From positions 193,294 through 257,293 of the forward strand of contig NZ_QFRJ01000003.1 in the NCBI RefSeq assembly GCF_003143775.1: a stretch of 64,000 nt of DNA, in the 5' to 3' direction. The notes below the pieces were generated by a model, which did no database searches, had not been told where the DNA came from, and saw only the letters and a program-made list of their open reading frames with translations. This stretch comes from Brumimicrobium oceani (GTDB taxonomy: Bacteria; Bacteroidota; Bacteroidia; Flavobacteriales_D; Crocinitomicaceae). The position numbers and the translations under genes were made by a program. This document shows positions 56,880-64,000 of this stretch, in pieces. The stretch's first letter is position 1, and each line of letters begins with the position of its first letter.

Positions 56880-57555
56880 GTTTCGTGGAGGAGAAGAAGA
56901 AAGGTGACGCAAAGGTTCGCAAGGAGGGAGAGATTCGCGGAGGAAAAGAAGAAAAGTTACGCAGAGAAAAGGAAAAGGTGACGCAAAGATTCGCGGAGGG
57001 GCAGAGTTTCGCAAAGGAAAAGAAGAAAAGTTACGCGGAGTTTCGCAGAGGGGTAGAGTTTCGCAAAGGAACAGAAGAAAAGGTGACGCAAAGTTTCGCT
57101 GAGGGGCGGAGTTTCGCAAAGGAACAGAAGAAAAGTTACGCGGAGTTTCGCTGAGGGGCGGAGTTTCGCAAAGGAAAAGAAGAAAAGTTACGCAAAGGTT
57201 CGCGGAGGGGCTGAGTTTCGCAAAGGAAAAGAAGAAAAGTTACGCGGAGTTTCGCAGAGGGGCAGAGTTTCGCAAAGGAACAGAAGAAAAGTTACGCGGA
57301 GTTTCGCAGAGGGGCAGAGTTTCGCGAAGGAATGGAAAAGTTACGCAGAGAAAAGGAAAAGGTGACGCAAAGATTCGCGGAGGGGCGGAGTTTCGCAAAG
57401 GACAAGGAAAAGTGACGCAAAGATTCGCAGAGGGGCAGAGTTTCGCAAAGGAAAAGAAGAAAAGTTACGCGGAGTTTCGCAGAGGGGCAGAGTTTCGCGA
57501 AGGAATGGAAATGAAAGGTGACGCTAAGTTTCGCAGAGAGGGAGAGATTCGCGGG
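56880..57555. repeat. Purine-rich array of about 52-bp imperfect tandem units
   Basis: GAGTTTCGC(A/G)AAGG recurs at 57004, 57056, 57109, 57161, 57213, 57265, 57317, 57388, 57438 and 57490: steps of 52, 53, 52, 52, 52, 52, 71, 50 and 52 bp. Each unit combines short words: TTCGCAAAGG, AAGAAGAAAAG, TTACGCGGAG and TTCGCAGAGGGG. The plus strand is strongly A/G-rich. Both strands are open for about 100 codons, but the predicted proteins are low-complexity shadows of the repeat. It fills the gap between the divergent comEC and hisS genes. Confidence 0.85.
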
Positions 57556-57691
57556 GGAAAGGAGGGGGAGAAAGTAAAATTGTCTGGGGTAAGCCCATAA
57601 TATGGAAAGGGCACGCCCGAAAAAAAGATATTTTCACTCACTTCCTATTAAGCGTAGAAAATTCCTATTTTTGCTTTAAAATATTTCAAAA

Positions 57692-59062
57692 ATGGCACAA
57701 AAACCAAGCATTCCAAAAGGGACACGTGACTTTCTTCCTTTTCAGGTGAACAGAAGAAATTATATTTATGACACGATTAAAACGGTGTTTAAAAAATATG
57801 CTTTCGCTCCTATTGAAACTCCTTCTTTTGAACTTTCCTCTACTTTGATGGGGAAATATGGAGAAGAAGGTGATCGCTTGATTTTTAGGATTTTGAACTC
57901 GGGTGACAAAGTAAAGAAAGCGGATTTAAAAGCCCTTGAAGAAGGAAACTTGCCGAAATTTGCAAATTCACTCTCTGAAAAAGCATTGCGCTATGACTTA
58001 ACGGTTCCTTTCGCACGATTTGTTGTGCAGCACCAAAATGATTTGACATTTCCTTTTAAAAGATACCAAATTCAACCTGTTTGGAGAGCTGATCGCCCGC
58101 AGAAAGGACGTTACCAAGAATTTTATCAATGCGATGCCGATGTGGTAGGAAGTGATTCCCTCCTATTTGAAGTTGATTTTATTCAGATTTTTGATGAAGT
58201 ACTTTCTGCTTTAAAAGTGCCAGATTTTACGGTTCAAATTAACAATAGAAAGATACTTTCTGGAATTGCCGAAGTAACGAAAGAAGAAGATAAAATTATT
58301 GACATTACTGTGGCCATCGATAAACTAGATAAAATTGGTGAAGAAGGCGTTGTAAAGGAATTGATTGAAAAGAATGTGAGTCAGGAAGCCATTGACAAAA
58401 TTCGACCTTTGTTTAGTTTGACTGGTGATACACAGAAAATGCTGACTTTCATGCGAGAATTTCTAGCAGAGAGTGAGATTGGAATGAAAGGAATTGAAGA
58501 ACTGGAATACGTTTTTCAAAAAACTGAAATTTTAGGATTAAAAAACGCCAAACTAGAATTTGATGTGACCCTAGCAAGAGGATTGAACTATTACACTGGT
58601 GCAATTTTCGAAGTAAAAGCAAACGGAGTAAAAATGGGTTCTATTTGTGGTGGCGGTCGATACGATGATTTAACTGGACTTTTTGGAATGAAAAATCTTT
58701 CGGGAGTTGGAATTTCATTTGGAGCGGATAGAATTTACGATGTTTTGACGGAATTGGAGTTATTCCCAGAAGACATTAATCAAACGCTTGAATTCCTCTT
58801 CATCAACTTTGGAGAAAAAGAAGTTGAATATTCATTGCCCCTTTTACAAGCTTTAAGAAACAACAATGTCACCGCAGAACTTTATCCTGATGAAGCAAAA
58901 CTGAAAAAACAGTTTAAGTATGCAGACGACAGAAATGCAAAATACACAGTTATTGTTGGCGAAAGTGAGCTTGAGAAAAACGAAATTACCATTAAAGAAA
59001 TGAAATCTGGAGATCAAGAAACGATGTCCATAGAATCATTCACAGAAAAATATTGTTCATAA
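57692..59062 (+). CDS. hisS: Histidyl-tRNA synthetase
   Basis: 456 residues, class II. Motif 1 area PIETPSFELSSTLMGKYGEE; motif 2 RYQIQPVWRADRPQKGRYQE with FYQCDADVVG; histidine-A motif LARGLNYYTGAIFEV; motif 3 area GSICGGGRYDDLTGLFG and GVGISFGADRI; and a C-terminal anticodon-binding domain. It charges tRNA-His. A TATTTTTG -7-like box is at 57666-57673. The stop overlaps the hutH start (TAATG). Confidence 0.96.
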   Translation: MAQKPSIPKGTRDFLPFQVNRRNYIYDTIKTVFKKYAFAPIETPSFELSSTLMGKYGEEGDRLIFRILNSGDKVKKADLKALEEGNLPKFANSLSEKALRYDLTVPFARFVVQHQNDLTFPFKRYQIQPVWRADRPQKGRYQEFYQCDADVVGSDSLLFEVDFIQIFDEVLSALKVPDFTVQINNRKILSGIAEVTKEEDKIIDITVAIDKLDKIGEEGVVKELIEKNVSQEAIDKIRPLFSLTGDTQKMLTFMREFLAESEIGMKGIEELEYVFQKTEILGLKNAKLEFDVTLARGLNYYTGAIFEVKANGVKMGSICGGGRYDDLTGLFGMKNLSGVGISFGADRIYDVLTELELFPEDINQTLEFLFINFGEKEVEYSLPLLQALRNNNVTAELYPDEAKLKKQFKYADDRNAKYTVIVGESELEKNEITIKEMKSGDQETMSIESFTEKYCS

Positions 59063-60558
59063 TGAAAACATTAGTCTTAGATCATCAGCAATTTGAAATT
59101 GACGCATTATTTCAATTTATTGCTTCAGGAAATAAAGTAGAATTGGGAGAAAATGGTCGAAAAGCCGTTTTAAAATGCCGTGAATACTTGAATAATAAAA
59201 TGGAAAACACGGAAGGAAACATTTACGGAATCAATACCGGATTTGGATCTCTGTATGACCAATCTATTTCAAAAGAAGATTTAGCGAAGTTACAAGTAAA
59301 TTTGGTACGATCTCACGCTTGTGGTACAGGCGCTGAAGTTCCTTCTTCAATTGTAAAGACCATGCTTTTATTCAAAGCGATTGGTTTGCATTACGGACAT
59401 TCTGGAGTTCAAGTAGAAACGGTTGAAAGATTAATCTACTTTTATAATAATGACATTATTCCTGTAGTTTATGAACAAGGAAGTTTGGGGGCTTCCGGAG
59501 ATTTAAGTCCATTGGCTCACATTGCACTCGCTATTATTGGCGAAGGAGAAGTTTATTATAAAGGAAAGAAAGCCAATACAGAGGATGTCATTTCAGAACT
59601 TGGCCTCTCTCCTATTCAATTACAATCAAAAGAAGGATTGGCCTTATTAAACGGAACACAATTTATGAGTGCATATTTGGCACATTGTGTTTATGAAGGA
59701 AAAAACATCTTGAAACAAGCAAACATCAACGTTGCCATGTCCTTGGAAGCTTATGACGGAAGAATTGATCCTTTTACTCCTTCTGTGAATAAAATCAGAA
59801 ATCAAGCAGGACAAATTAAAGCAGCTTCGGAAATTTCTAAAAATCTGGAAGGAAGTCAGTTCGTGACACAAGAAAAAGTGCATGTTCAAGACCCTTATAG
59901 TTTTAGATGTGTGCCGCAAGTTCACGGAGCGAGTTGGGACACTTTAAACCATGCAGAACAAGTGGTGACGAGAGAAATTAACGCAGTTACTGACAATCCT
60001 ACAATTTTCCCAGATGAAGATTTAATTGTTTCAGCAGGAAACTTTCATGGTCAACCTTTGGCTTTAGCCCTCGACTTTTTAGCGATTGCTTTGGCAGAAT
60101 TAGGGAATATTTCTGAAAGAAGAATTTACAAATTAATGGGCGGAATGCGTGGTTTACCAGCGTTTTTGGTAGCGAAACCAGGATTGAACAGTGGATTTAT
60201 GATTGCCCAATATACTGCGGCTTCTATCGTAAGTCAGAACAAACAATTGTGTACACCCGCTTCTGTAGATTCTATAGATTCATCGAACGGACAGGAAGAC
60301 CATGTGAGTATGGGCGCTAATGCAGCAACGAAATTACACAGAGTTGTAGAGAATGTTTGGCAGATTTTAGGAATAGAATTGATGGCTGGAGCTCAAGGAG
60401 TAGAGTTTAAAGGAGTTGAAAAAACCAGTAAGCTACTTCAAAAGGAGCATCAAACGTTCAGAGAGAAGATTCCTTTCATCAATGAAGACGAGTACATGTC
60501 TAGCTATTTAAGAGAAAGTAAAGCCCATGTTAAAAACCAAAACAATTCTTTGATATGA
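59062..60558 (+). CDS. hutH: Histidine ammonia-lyase
   Basis: 498 residues from the ATG at 59062, which overlaps the hisS stop by one base. The MIO cofactor triad A144-S145-G146 is intact in SLGASGDLSPLAH; Y55 (YGINTGFG) and the QDPYSFRCVPQVHG and DNPTIFPDEDLI segments are also typical. It deaminates histidine to urocanate, the first step of histidine breakdown. A tyrosine or phenylalanine ammonia-lyase of the same family cannot be excluded, but HSHACGTG-type residues (RSHACGTG) favour HAL. No other hut gene is in the window. Confidence 0.88.
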   Translation: MKTLVLDHQQFEIDALFQFIASGNKVELGENGRKAVLKCREYLNNKMENTEGNIYGINTGFGSLYDQSISKEDLAKLQVNLVRSHACGTGAEVPSSIVKTMLLFKAIGLHYGHSGVQVETVERLIYFYNNDIIPVVYEQGSLGASGDLSPLAHIALAIIGEGEVYYKGKKANTEDVISELGLSPIQLQSKEGLALLNGTQFMSAYLAHCVYEGKNILKQANINVAMSLEAYDGRIDPFTPSVNKIRNQAGQIKAASEISKNLEGSQFVTQEKVHVQDPYSFRCVPQVHGASWDTLNHAEQVVTREINAVTDNPTIFPDEDLIVSAGNFHGQPLALALDFLAIALAELGNISERRIYKLMGGMRGLPAFLVAKPGLNSGFMIAQYTAASIVSQNKQLCTPASVDSIDSSNGQEDHVSMGANAATKLHRVVENVWQILGIELMAGAQGVEFKGVEKTSKLLQKEHQTFREKIPFINEDEYMSSYLRESKAHVKNQNNSLI

Positions 60559-61088
60559 GTTACCAGCAAGAGGAATTACCAAATTCTAAGGACATAAATA
60601 CAGAAACTAAAAGGCCTAATTCGCTTACTGTACTCTTAGTATTGAGTGCTATATATATTGTAATGAGCTTATCGGCTACATTTCAAGCAATTTCAAATGG
60701 ACCTTTAACACAAAACCAGTTAGAACAAGAGACGTCTGAGTTTTATGGCTCTATGGTCGAATTACGGAATCAAGGTTTGGGTGAAGAACTTACGGATATG
60801 GCTGAAGTGATGGTAGAAACTTCTGTTTATATCAACAATGAAGTTTATCAGCTCACCAATTACCTAAGGTTAATTGAGTTAATTATTGGTGCTGCTAGTC
60901 TGGTTTTAATGTTTCAACTAAAGAAAATAGGATTTCATATTTATCTTTTTTACAGTTTGTTTCCCATAATCACGACATATATTACGTTGCCACAAGAACT
61001 CATACTGACAGCTTCCATTGTTGTAATGGTTTTTATAGGTGCTTTGTTTGCGCTACTCTACGGAACGAAATTAAAGTACATGAAATAG
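60555..61088 (+). CDS. Small four-helix membrane protein, paralogue 1
   Basis: 177 residues. The start overlaps the hutH stop (ATGA), so it belongs to the hisS-hutH transcript. A charged N-tail is followed by a helix at about 25-47, an outer or inner loop with GPLTQNQLEQETSEFYGSMV and YINNEVYQLTNY, and three more helices at about 103-170 around FHIYLFYSLFPIITTYITLP. It shares the loop motif (GPxTQxQLEQ, YINNEV) and length with the proteins at 61518 and 62859, roughly 40 percent identical by eye. Function unknown. Confidence 0.75.
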   Translation: MSYQQEELPNSKDINTETKRPNSLTVLLVLSAIYIVMSLSATFQAISNGPLTQNQLEQETSEFYGSMVELRNQGLGEELTDMAEVMVETSVYINNEVYQLTNYLRLIELIIGAASLVLMFQLKKIGFHIYLFYSLFPIITTYITLPQELILTASIVVMVFIGALFALLYGTKLKYMK

Positions 61089-61116
61089 GTAGATGCATCT
61101 AACAACGATATTATGT

Positions 61117-61147
61117 AAACCGAAAATGTAGCCCATTTTCGGTTTTT
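61117..61147 (+). terminator. Terminator of the hisS-hutH-membrane protein operon
   Basis: AAACCGAAAATG (61117-61128) pairs perfectly with CATTTTCGGTTT (61134-61145); the T run continues to 61147. Confidence 0.85.
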
Positions 61148-61220
61148 TTATGGATTAAAAACACGTTTTCCTAGCCCTAAAAATTAAAATGTAGCACTTC
61201 AATAAGGAGAGAATTATTGC

Positions 61221-62065
61221 CATTTATCGAAAAGCATAAAAAATTCGTCTAAGAAAAACAGAAAATCACAAAGTTTTTTTGATTTTTTTATGAATAGACC
61301 ATATCCACTTTTTATTGGTTGAATAATCTAAATCTTTCGATAAACATTAAAAAAGACCCAAAAGCTTGTGAATTCAACACTTATGCGCTTATACTGTTCG
61401 TCTAAAAAAGTTTTATCAATCAATTAAAGCCCTTAAATTAGTAGTGTAAACAAAATTTCTGAGCTGGTCATTAGGTATAATCAGACAAAGAAAATAAGAA
61501 CTTAAAAACACTCAATTATGAATTACTCTAGCGAAACACACGTGCAAGATTACACTTCTTTAAGCACAACGAAGCGTCCAAAATTATTGAGTTTACTACT
61601 ATTATTAAGCTCTATTTATATCCTTTCGACATTAACAGCGGTAACGCAGAGACTAATTGACGGTCCAATGACTCAAGTTCAGTTAGAGCAACAAATGTCT
61701 GCACTTTATGGAGAAACTCAAATTTTGGTAAATCAAGGAGCAAGTCCAGAGTATATGCAGTCAACACAGAAGATCGTTGAAAATTCAAGATATATCAACA
61801 ATGAAGTTTTTTATTTATCAAATTATTCACTTTTAGGAACATTAATAGTGGGATTAATTAGTGTTTTCCTTATGTTTTTCGGGTTCAAGATTGGGTTATG
61901 TGTATATTTAGTCTACAGCATCCTACCTATCATCACGATGTATTTGATTACACCTGCTGGATTAATATTAGAAACACCAATCTTAATCATTGCTTTCTCT
62001 TCAGCGGTACTATTGTTTCTTTACACTATAGGTTTTAACAAATTAGACGAAGCAAAAAAAGCGGC
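61221..62065 (+). repeat. 845-bp direct repeat, copy 1
   Basis: Matches 62562-63406 at an offset of 1341 bp with about six visible differences (one at 61236, one near 61347, three at about 61379-61395, one at 62006). It starts at an inverted repeat (TTTATCGAAAAG at 61223, CTTTCGATAAA at 61334-61344), includes the whole upstream region and all but the last three codons and stop of the membrane-protein gene, and ends abruptly at GCGGC. Confidence 0.95.
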
Positions 62066-62075
62066 AAACGCTTAA
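61518..62075 (+). CDS. Small four-helix membrane protein, paralogue 2 (duplicated)
   Basis: 185 residues: a polar N-tail with SSETHVQDYTSL, a first helix at about 25-47 (LLSLLLLLSSIYILSTLTAV), a loop with GPMTQVQLEQQMSALYGETQ and YINNEVFYLSNY, then three helices at about 104-175. It is identical to the protein at 62859 except for the last few residues (KKAANA against KKAAIS). Only one silent base differs in the shared coding part. Function unknown; a diverged paralogue sits just upstream at 60555. Confidence 0.8.
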   Translation: MNYSSETHVQDYTSLSTTKRPKLLSLLLLLSSIYILSTLTAVTQRLIDGPMTQVQLEQQMSALYGETQILVNQGASPEYMQSTQKIVENSRYINNEVFYLSNYSLLGTLIVGLISVFLMFFGFKIGLCVYLVYSILPIITMYLITPAGLILETPILIIAFSSAVLLFLYTIGFNKLDEAKKAANA

Positions 62076-62113
62076 GGTTTCAACTTCATCAGCACAACAA
62101 TACACTACTTTTT

Positions 62114-62136
62114 CCCCTTTACTTAAAATAAAGGGG
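62114..62136 (+). terminator. Terminator after paralogue 2
   Basis: CCCCTTTA (62114-62121) pairs with TAAAGGGG (62129-62136), followed by ATTTTT. It lies outside the duplicated block. Confidence 0.7.
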
Positions 62137-62335
62137 ATTTTTCATTTATAAGAGTTAAAGAGATGCATAAGGAAATCCTTTTCTAAGGCCAGTTAAATAT
62201 ACTTACGTGATAAAACCCTGCATAAGTCTATAAGCCCCTCCAGATTCTTAGTGAGGCTTTTAGCTTGCTCCCAAAGCAGGTAAAAGATCCACTCATGAAC
62301 AAAGCAGTATATGCATATATTATTCAAAATGCTTA

Positions 62336-62593
62336 ATGGATAATAGGGCTTTTAAGTCGCAAAAAGCACTATCGTTAAACCGTACTTCTCTTTTATTGGA
62401 ATCAACTCTGATAATAAATGAATTAGAAGAGATTCTTTCTTCAAAAAAATATTTATTCTCTGAGGAAAGGATAGCAGCTTCAAGAAGTGTTCTATCAAAA
62501 ATCTGGGTTTGTAAGTGTTTAGACAACATCCTTATAGCGATTAAAATAGGCTTACCTCCCTCATTTATCGAAAAGCCTAAAAAATTCGTCTAA
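62336..62593 (+). CDS. Possible small hypothetical protein
   Basis: 85 codons (MDNRAFKSQKALSLNRTSLL at the start). The last 11 codons (ending FIEKPKKFV) lie in the duplicated block, and a matching tail with one change (FIEKHKKFV) is found before copy 1 at about 61221-61254, cut off from any N-terminal part. So the duplication breakpoint lies inside this frame. No family recognised; it may be chance. The rest of the 62076-62858 gap shows only the terminator and the duplicated upstream region. Confidence 0.35.
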   Translation: MDNRAFKSQKALSLNRTSLLLESTLIINELEEILSSKKYLFSEERIAASRSVLSKIWVCKCLDNILIAIKIGLPPSFIEKPKKFV

Positions 62594-63406
62594 GAAAAAC
62601 AGAAAATCACAAAGTTTTTTTGATTTTTTTATGAATAGACCATATCCACTTTTTATTGGTTGAATAATCTAAATCTTTCGATAAACAATAAAAAAGACCC
62701 AAAAGCTTGTGAATTCAATGCTTATGCGCTTATCCTGTTCGTCTAAAAAAGTTTTATCAATCAATTAAAGCCCTTAAATTAGTAGTGTAAACAAAATTTC
62801 TGAGCTGGTCATTAGGTATAATCAGACAAAGAAAATAAGAACTTAAAAACACTCAATTATGAATTACTCTAGCGAAACACACGTGCAAGATTACACTTCT
62901 TTAAGCACAACGAAGCGTCCAAAATTATTGAGTTTACTACTATTATTAAGCTCTATTTATATCCTTTCGACATTAACAGCGGTAACGCAGAGACTAATTG
63001 ACGGTCCAATGACTCAAGTTCAGTTAGAGCAACAAATGTCTGCACTTTATGGAGAAACTCAAATTTTGGTAAATCAAGGAGCAAGTCCAGAGTATATGCA
63101 GTCAACACAGAAGATCGTTGAAAATTCAAGATATATCAACAATGAAGTTTTTTATTTATCAAATTATTCACTTTTAGGAACATTAATAGTGGGATTAATT
63201 AGTGTTTTCCTTATGTTTTTCGGGTTCAAGATTGGGTTATGTGTATATTTAGTCTACAGCATCCTACCTATCATCACGATGTATTTGATTACACCTGCTG
63301 GATTAATATTAGAAACACCAATCTTAATCATTGCTTTCTCTTCAGCAGTACTATTGTTTCTTTACACTATAGGTTTTAACAAATTAGACGAAGCAAAAAA
63401 AGCGGC
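62562..63406 (+). repeat. 845-bp direct repeat, copy 2
   Basis: Second copy of the block at 61221-62065, offset 1341 bp. It begins inside the small frame at 62336-62593 and ends in the last codons of the 62859 gene. The 496 bp between the copies is unique. Confidence 0.95.
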
Positions 63407-63416
63407 TATTAGCTAA
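62859..63416 (+). CDS. Small four-helix membrane protein, paralogue 3 (duplicated)
   Basis: 185 residues, the same as paralogue 2 up to the Ala-Ala before the end, then IS instead of NA. Its upstream 297 bp are also shared with paralogue 2, so both copies should be expressed from the same kind of promoter, though no TAnnTTTG box is obvious there. The stop is 22 bp from the convergent MFS gene. Confidence 0.8.
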   Translation: MNYSSETHVQDYTSLSTTKRPKLLSLLLLLSSIYILSTLTAVTQRLIDGPMTQVQLEQQMSALYGETQILVNQGASPEYMQSTQKIVENSRYINNEVFYLSNYSLLGTLIVGLISVFLMFFGFKIGLCVYLVYSILPIITMYLITPAGLILETPILIIAFSSAVLLFLYTIGFNKLDEAKKAAIS

Positions 63417-63438
63417 ACTCAACCCATTACAGCGTTTA

Positions 63439-64000
63439 TCAAACTTTATTTGTAATTGACCTCATGCGGTACTTTACAAGATAAATCAGCGCCAAACCAC
63501 TGCCAATAAATGCTAGACCTGCTCCAACAAGCATTGGTGTATTGAATGCTAAACCAAGTCCAATTGGAACTGCACCAAAATATGCCCCCAGTGTATTCCC
63601 GATATTAAAAGCACCCTGCCCTGCTGAAGCAGCAATCGTTTCTGCACCTTCTGCACTATTGATTAGCATCATTTGTAAACTTGCACCAACGCTAAAAGCT
63701 ACACCTCCAGTAAGAAAAGCCATCGGATAGGCTGCCCAATCTATCGATGAAACGAGATAGCCCAAAATTAGGCAAAAGACCATTGCCATAAATGATATAA
63801 TCACCGCTTTTGTTGGGATGACGGTATCGGCCAGCTTACCACCAATTAAATTTCCTATAAACATTCCCAACCCAACCAAAAACATAATTATTGGAACTTT
63901 TTCATCAGCCAATCCTGAAACCTTGGTAACCAAAGGTCCAATATAACTCATCCAAGAAAATAAACCTCCCGTTCCTACAGCAATTACAGCTATAATTAAC
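63439..64000 (-). CDS. MFS transporter, DHA1/AraJ type (5' end outside window)
   Basis: The frame is open to the right edge, past the Met at 63951 (upstream residues LIIAVIAVGTGGLFSW continue a membrane helix), so only the C-terminal about 187 residues are present. The segment SYIGPLVTKVSGL, then FLVGLGMFIGNLIGGKLAD (the motif between helices in the second half of MFS proteins) and about five to six helices match AraJ-like drug/sugar efflux permeases. The substrate is unknown. Confidence 0.85.
   Translation of the reverse strand, partial: LIIAVIAVGTGGLFSWMSYIGPLVTKVSGLADEKVPIIMFLVGLGMFIGNLIGGKLADTVIPTKAVIISFMAMVFCLILGYLVSSIDWAAYPMAFLTGGVAFSVGASLQMMLINSAEGAETIAASAGQGAFNIGNTLGAYFGAVPIGLGLAFNTPMLVGAGLAFIGSGLALIYLVKYRMRSITNKV

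Noticed and set aside
56784-57154. Open frames on both strands in the purine-rich array (also 57412-57600)
   Set aside because: Low-complexity translations of the 52-bp repeat (FAEGQSFAKE type); no start context or conserved domain.
56880-57555. CRISPR-like array
   Set aside because: Units are imperfect, adjoining and purine-rich with no unique spacers of constant length; no cas genes nearby.
62320-62529. Minus-strand 69-codon frame
   Set aside because: Antisense to the small frame at 62336-62593 and no better supported.

Overview
The window is A+T-rich chromosomal DNA from a member of the Bacteroidota, most likely Flavobacteriales. This rests on several lines: two giant surface or secreted proteins, one with a C-terminal type IX secretion (T9SS) sorting signal; gliding-motility ABC genes gldF and gldG next to dnaN; the bacteroidetal GlmU variant; the ftsK-lolA pair; and promoters of the Bacteroidota form TTTG-N19..22-TAnnTTTG. 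A family such as Crocinitomicaceae or Cryomorphaceae is possible but only a guess. I see no rRNA, tRNA, CRISPR array, intact insertion sequence or prophage.

Layout. 1-8740 holds two neighbouring minus-strand surface-protein genes. The first runs off the left edge and carries 14 exact 53-residue calcium-loop (VCBS/FG-GAP) repeats. The second is an fn3/MAM-like protein whose 5' end is displaced by an apparent one-base frameshift in a G5T4 run. The two share nearly identical WIDGN repeats. 9177-13678 holds a NarL-type two-component pair and a lipoprotein. 14132-24347 is mixed housekeeping: Nudix, EI24-like membrane protein, lytic transglycosylase, cmk, mutS2, alpha/beta hydrolase and an RlmI-like methyltransferase. 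24540-31348 (minus) has lon and an arginase-argS-glmU-like operon. 31507-39798 (plus) has a lipoprotein, ftsK-lolA, wza-wzc and a beta-barrel protein. 40346-47004 (minus) has guaA, a LysM/periplasmic-binding fusion and hemF, then phoH-purC. 47494-54775 (plus) has a SAM hydrolase, an ABM monooxygenase, gldF-gldG-partner, dnaN and a lipoprotein. 54799-56778 is comEC (minus). 57692-63416 (plus) has hisS-hutH and three related small membrane proteins, two of them a near-perfect recent duplication. A partial MFS transporter closes the window.

Between the genes there are three unusual things. (1) A family of five dispersed, modular, MITE-like repeats (copies A-E) shares the end motif ACTTTACCAGCA; two copies have this inverted at both ends, and several have an internal hairpin. 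(2) A purine-rich array of about 52-bp units lies between comEC and hisS. (3) A gene-free stretch at 18012-18853 holds three strong hairpins.

Functionally the window is mostly core: purine and haem synthesis, DNA replication and segregation, proteolysis, translation, envelope. Two aminoacyl-tRNA synthetase genes each sit in an operon with a degradative enzyme for the same amino acid (arginase with argS, hutH with hisS). The accessory and fast-evolving parts are the surface proteins at the left end, the small repeats, and the duplicated membrane genes at the right end.
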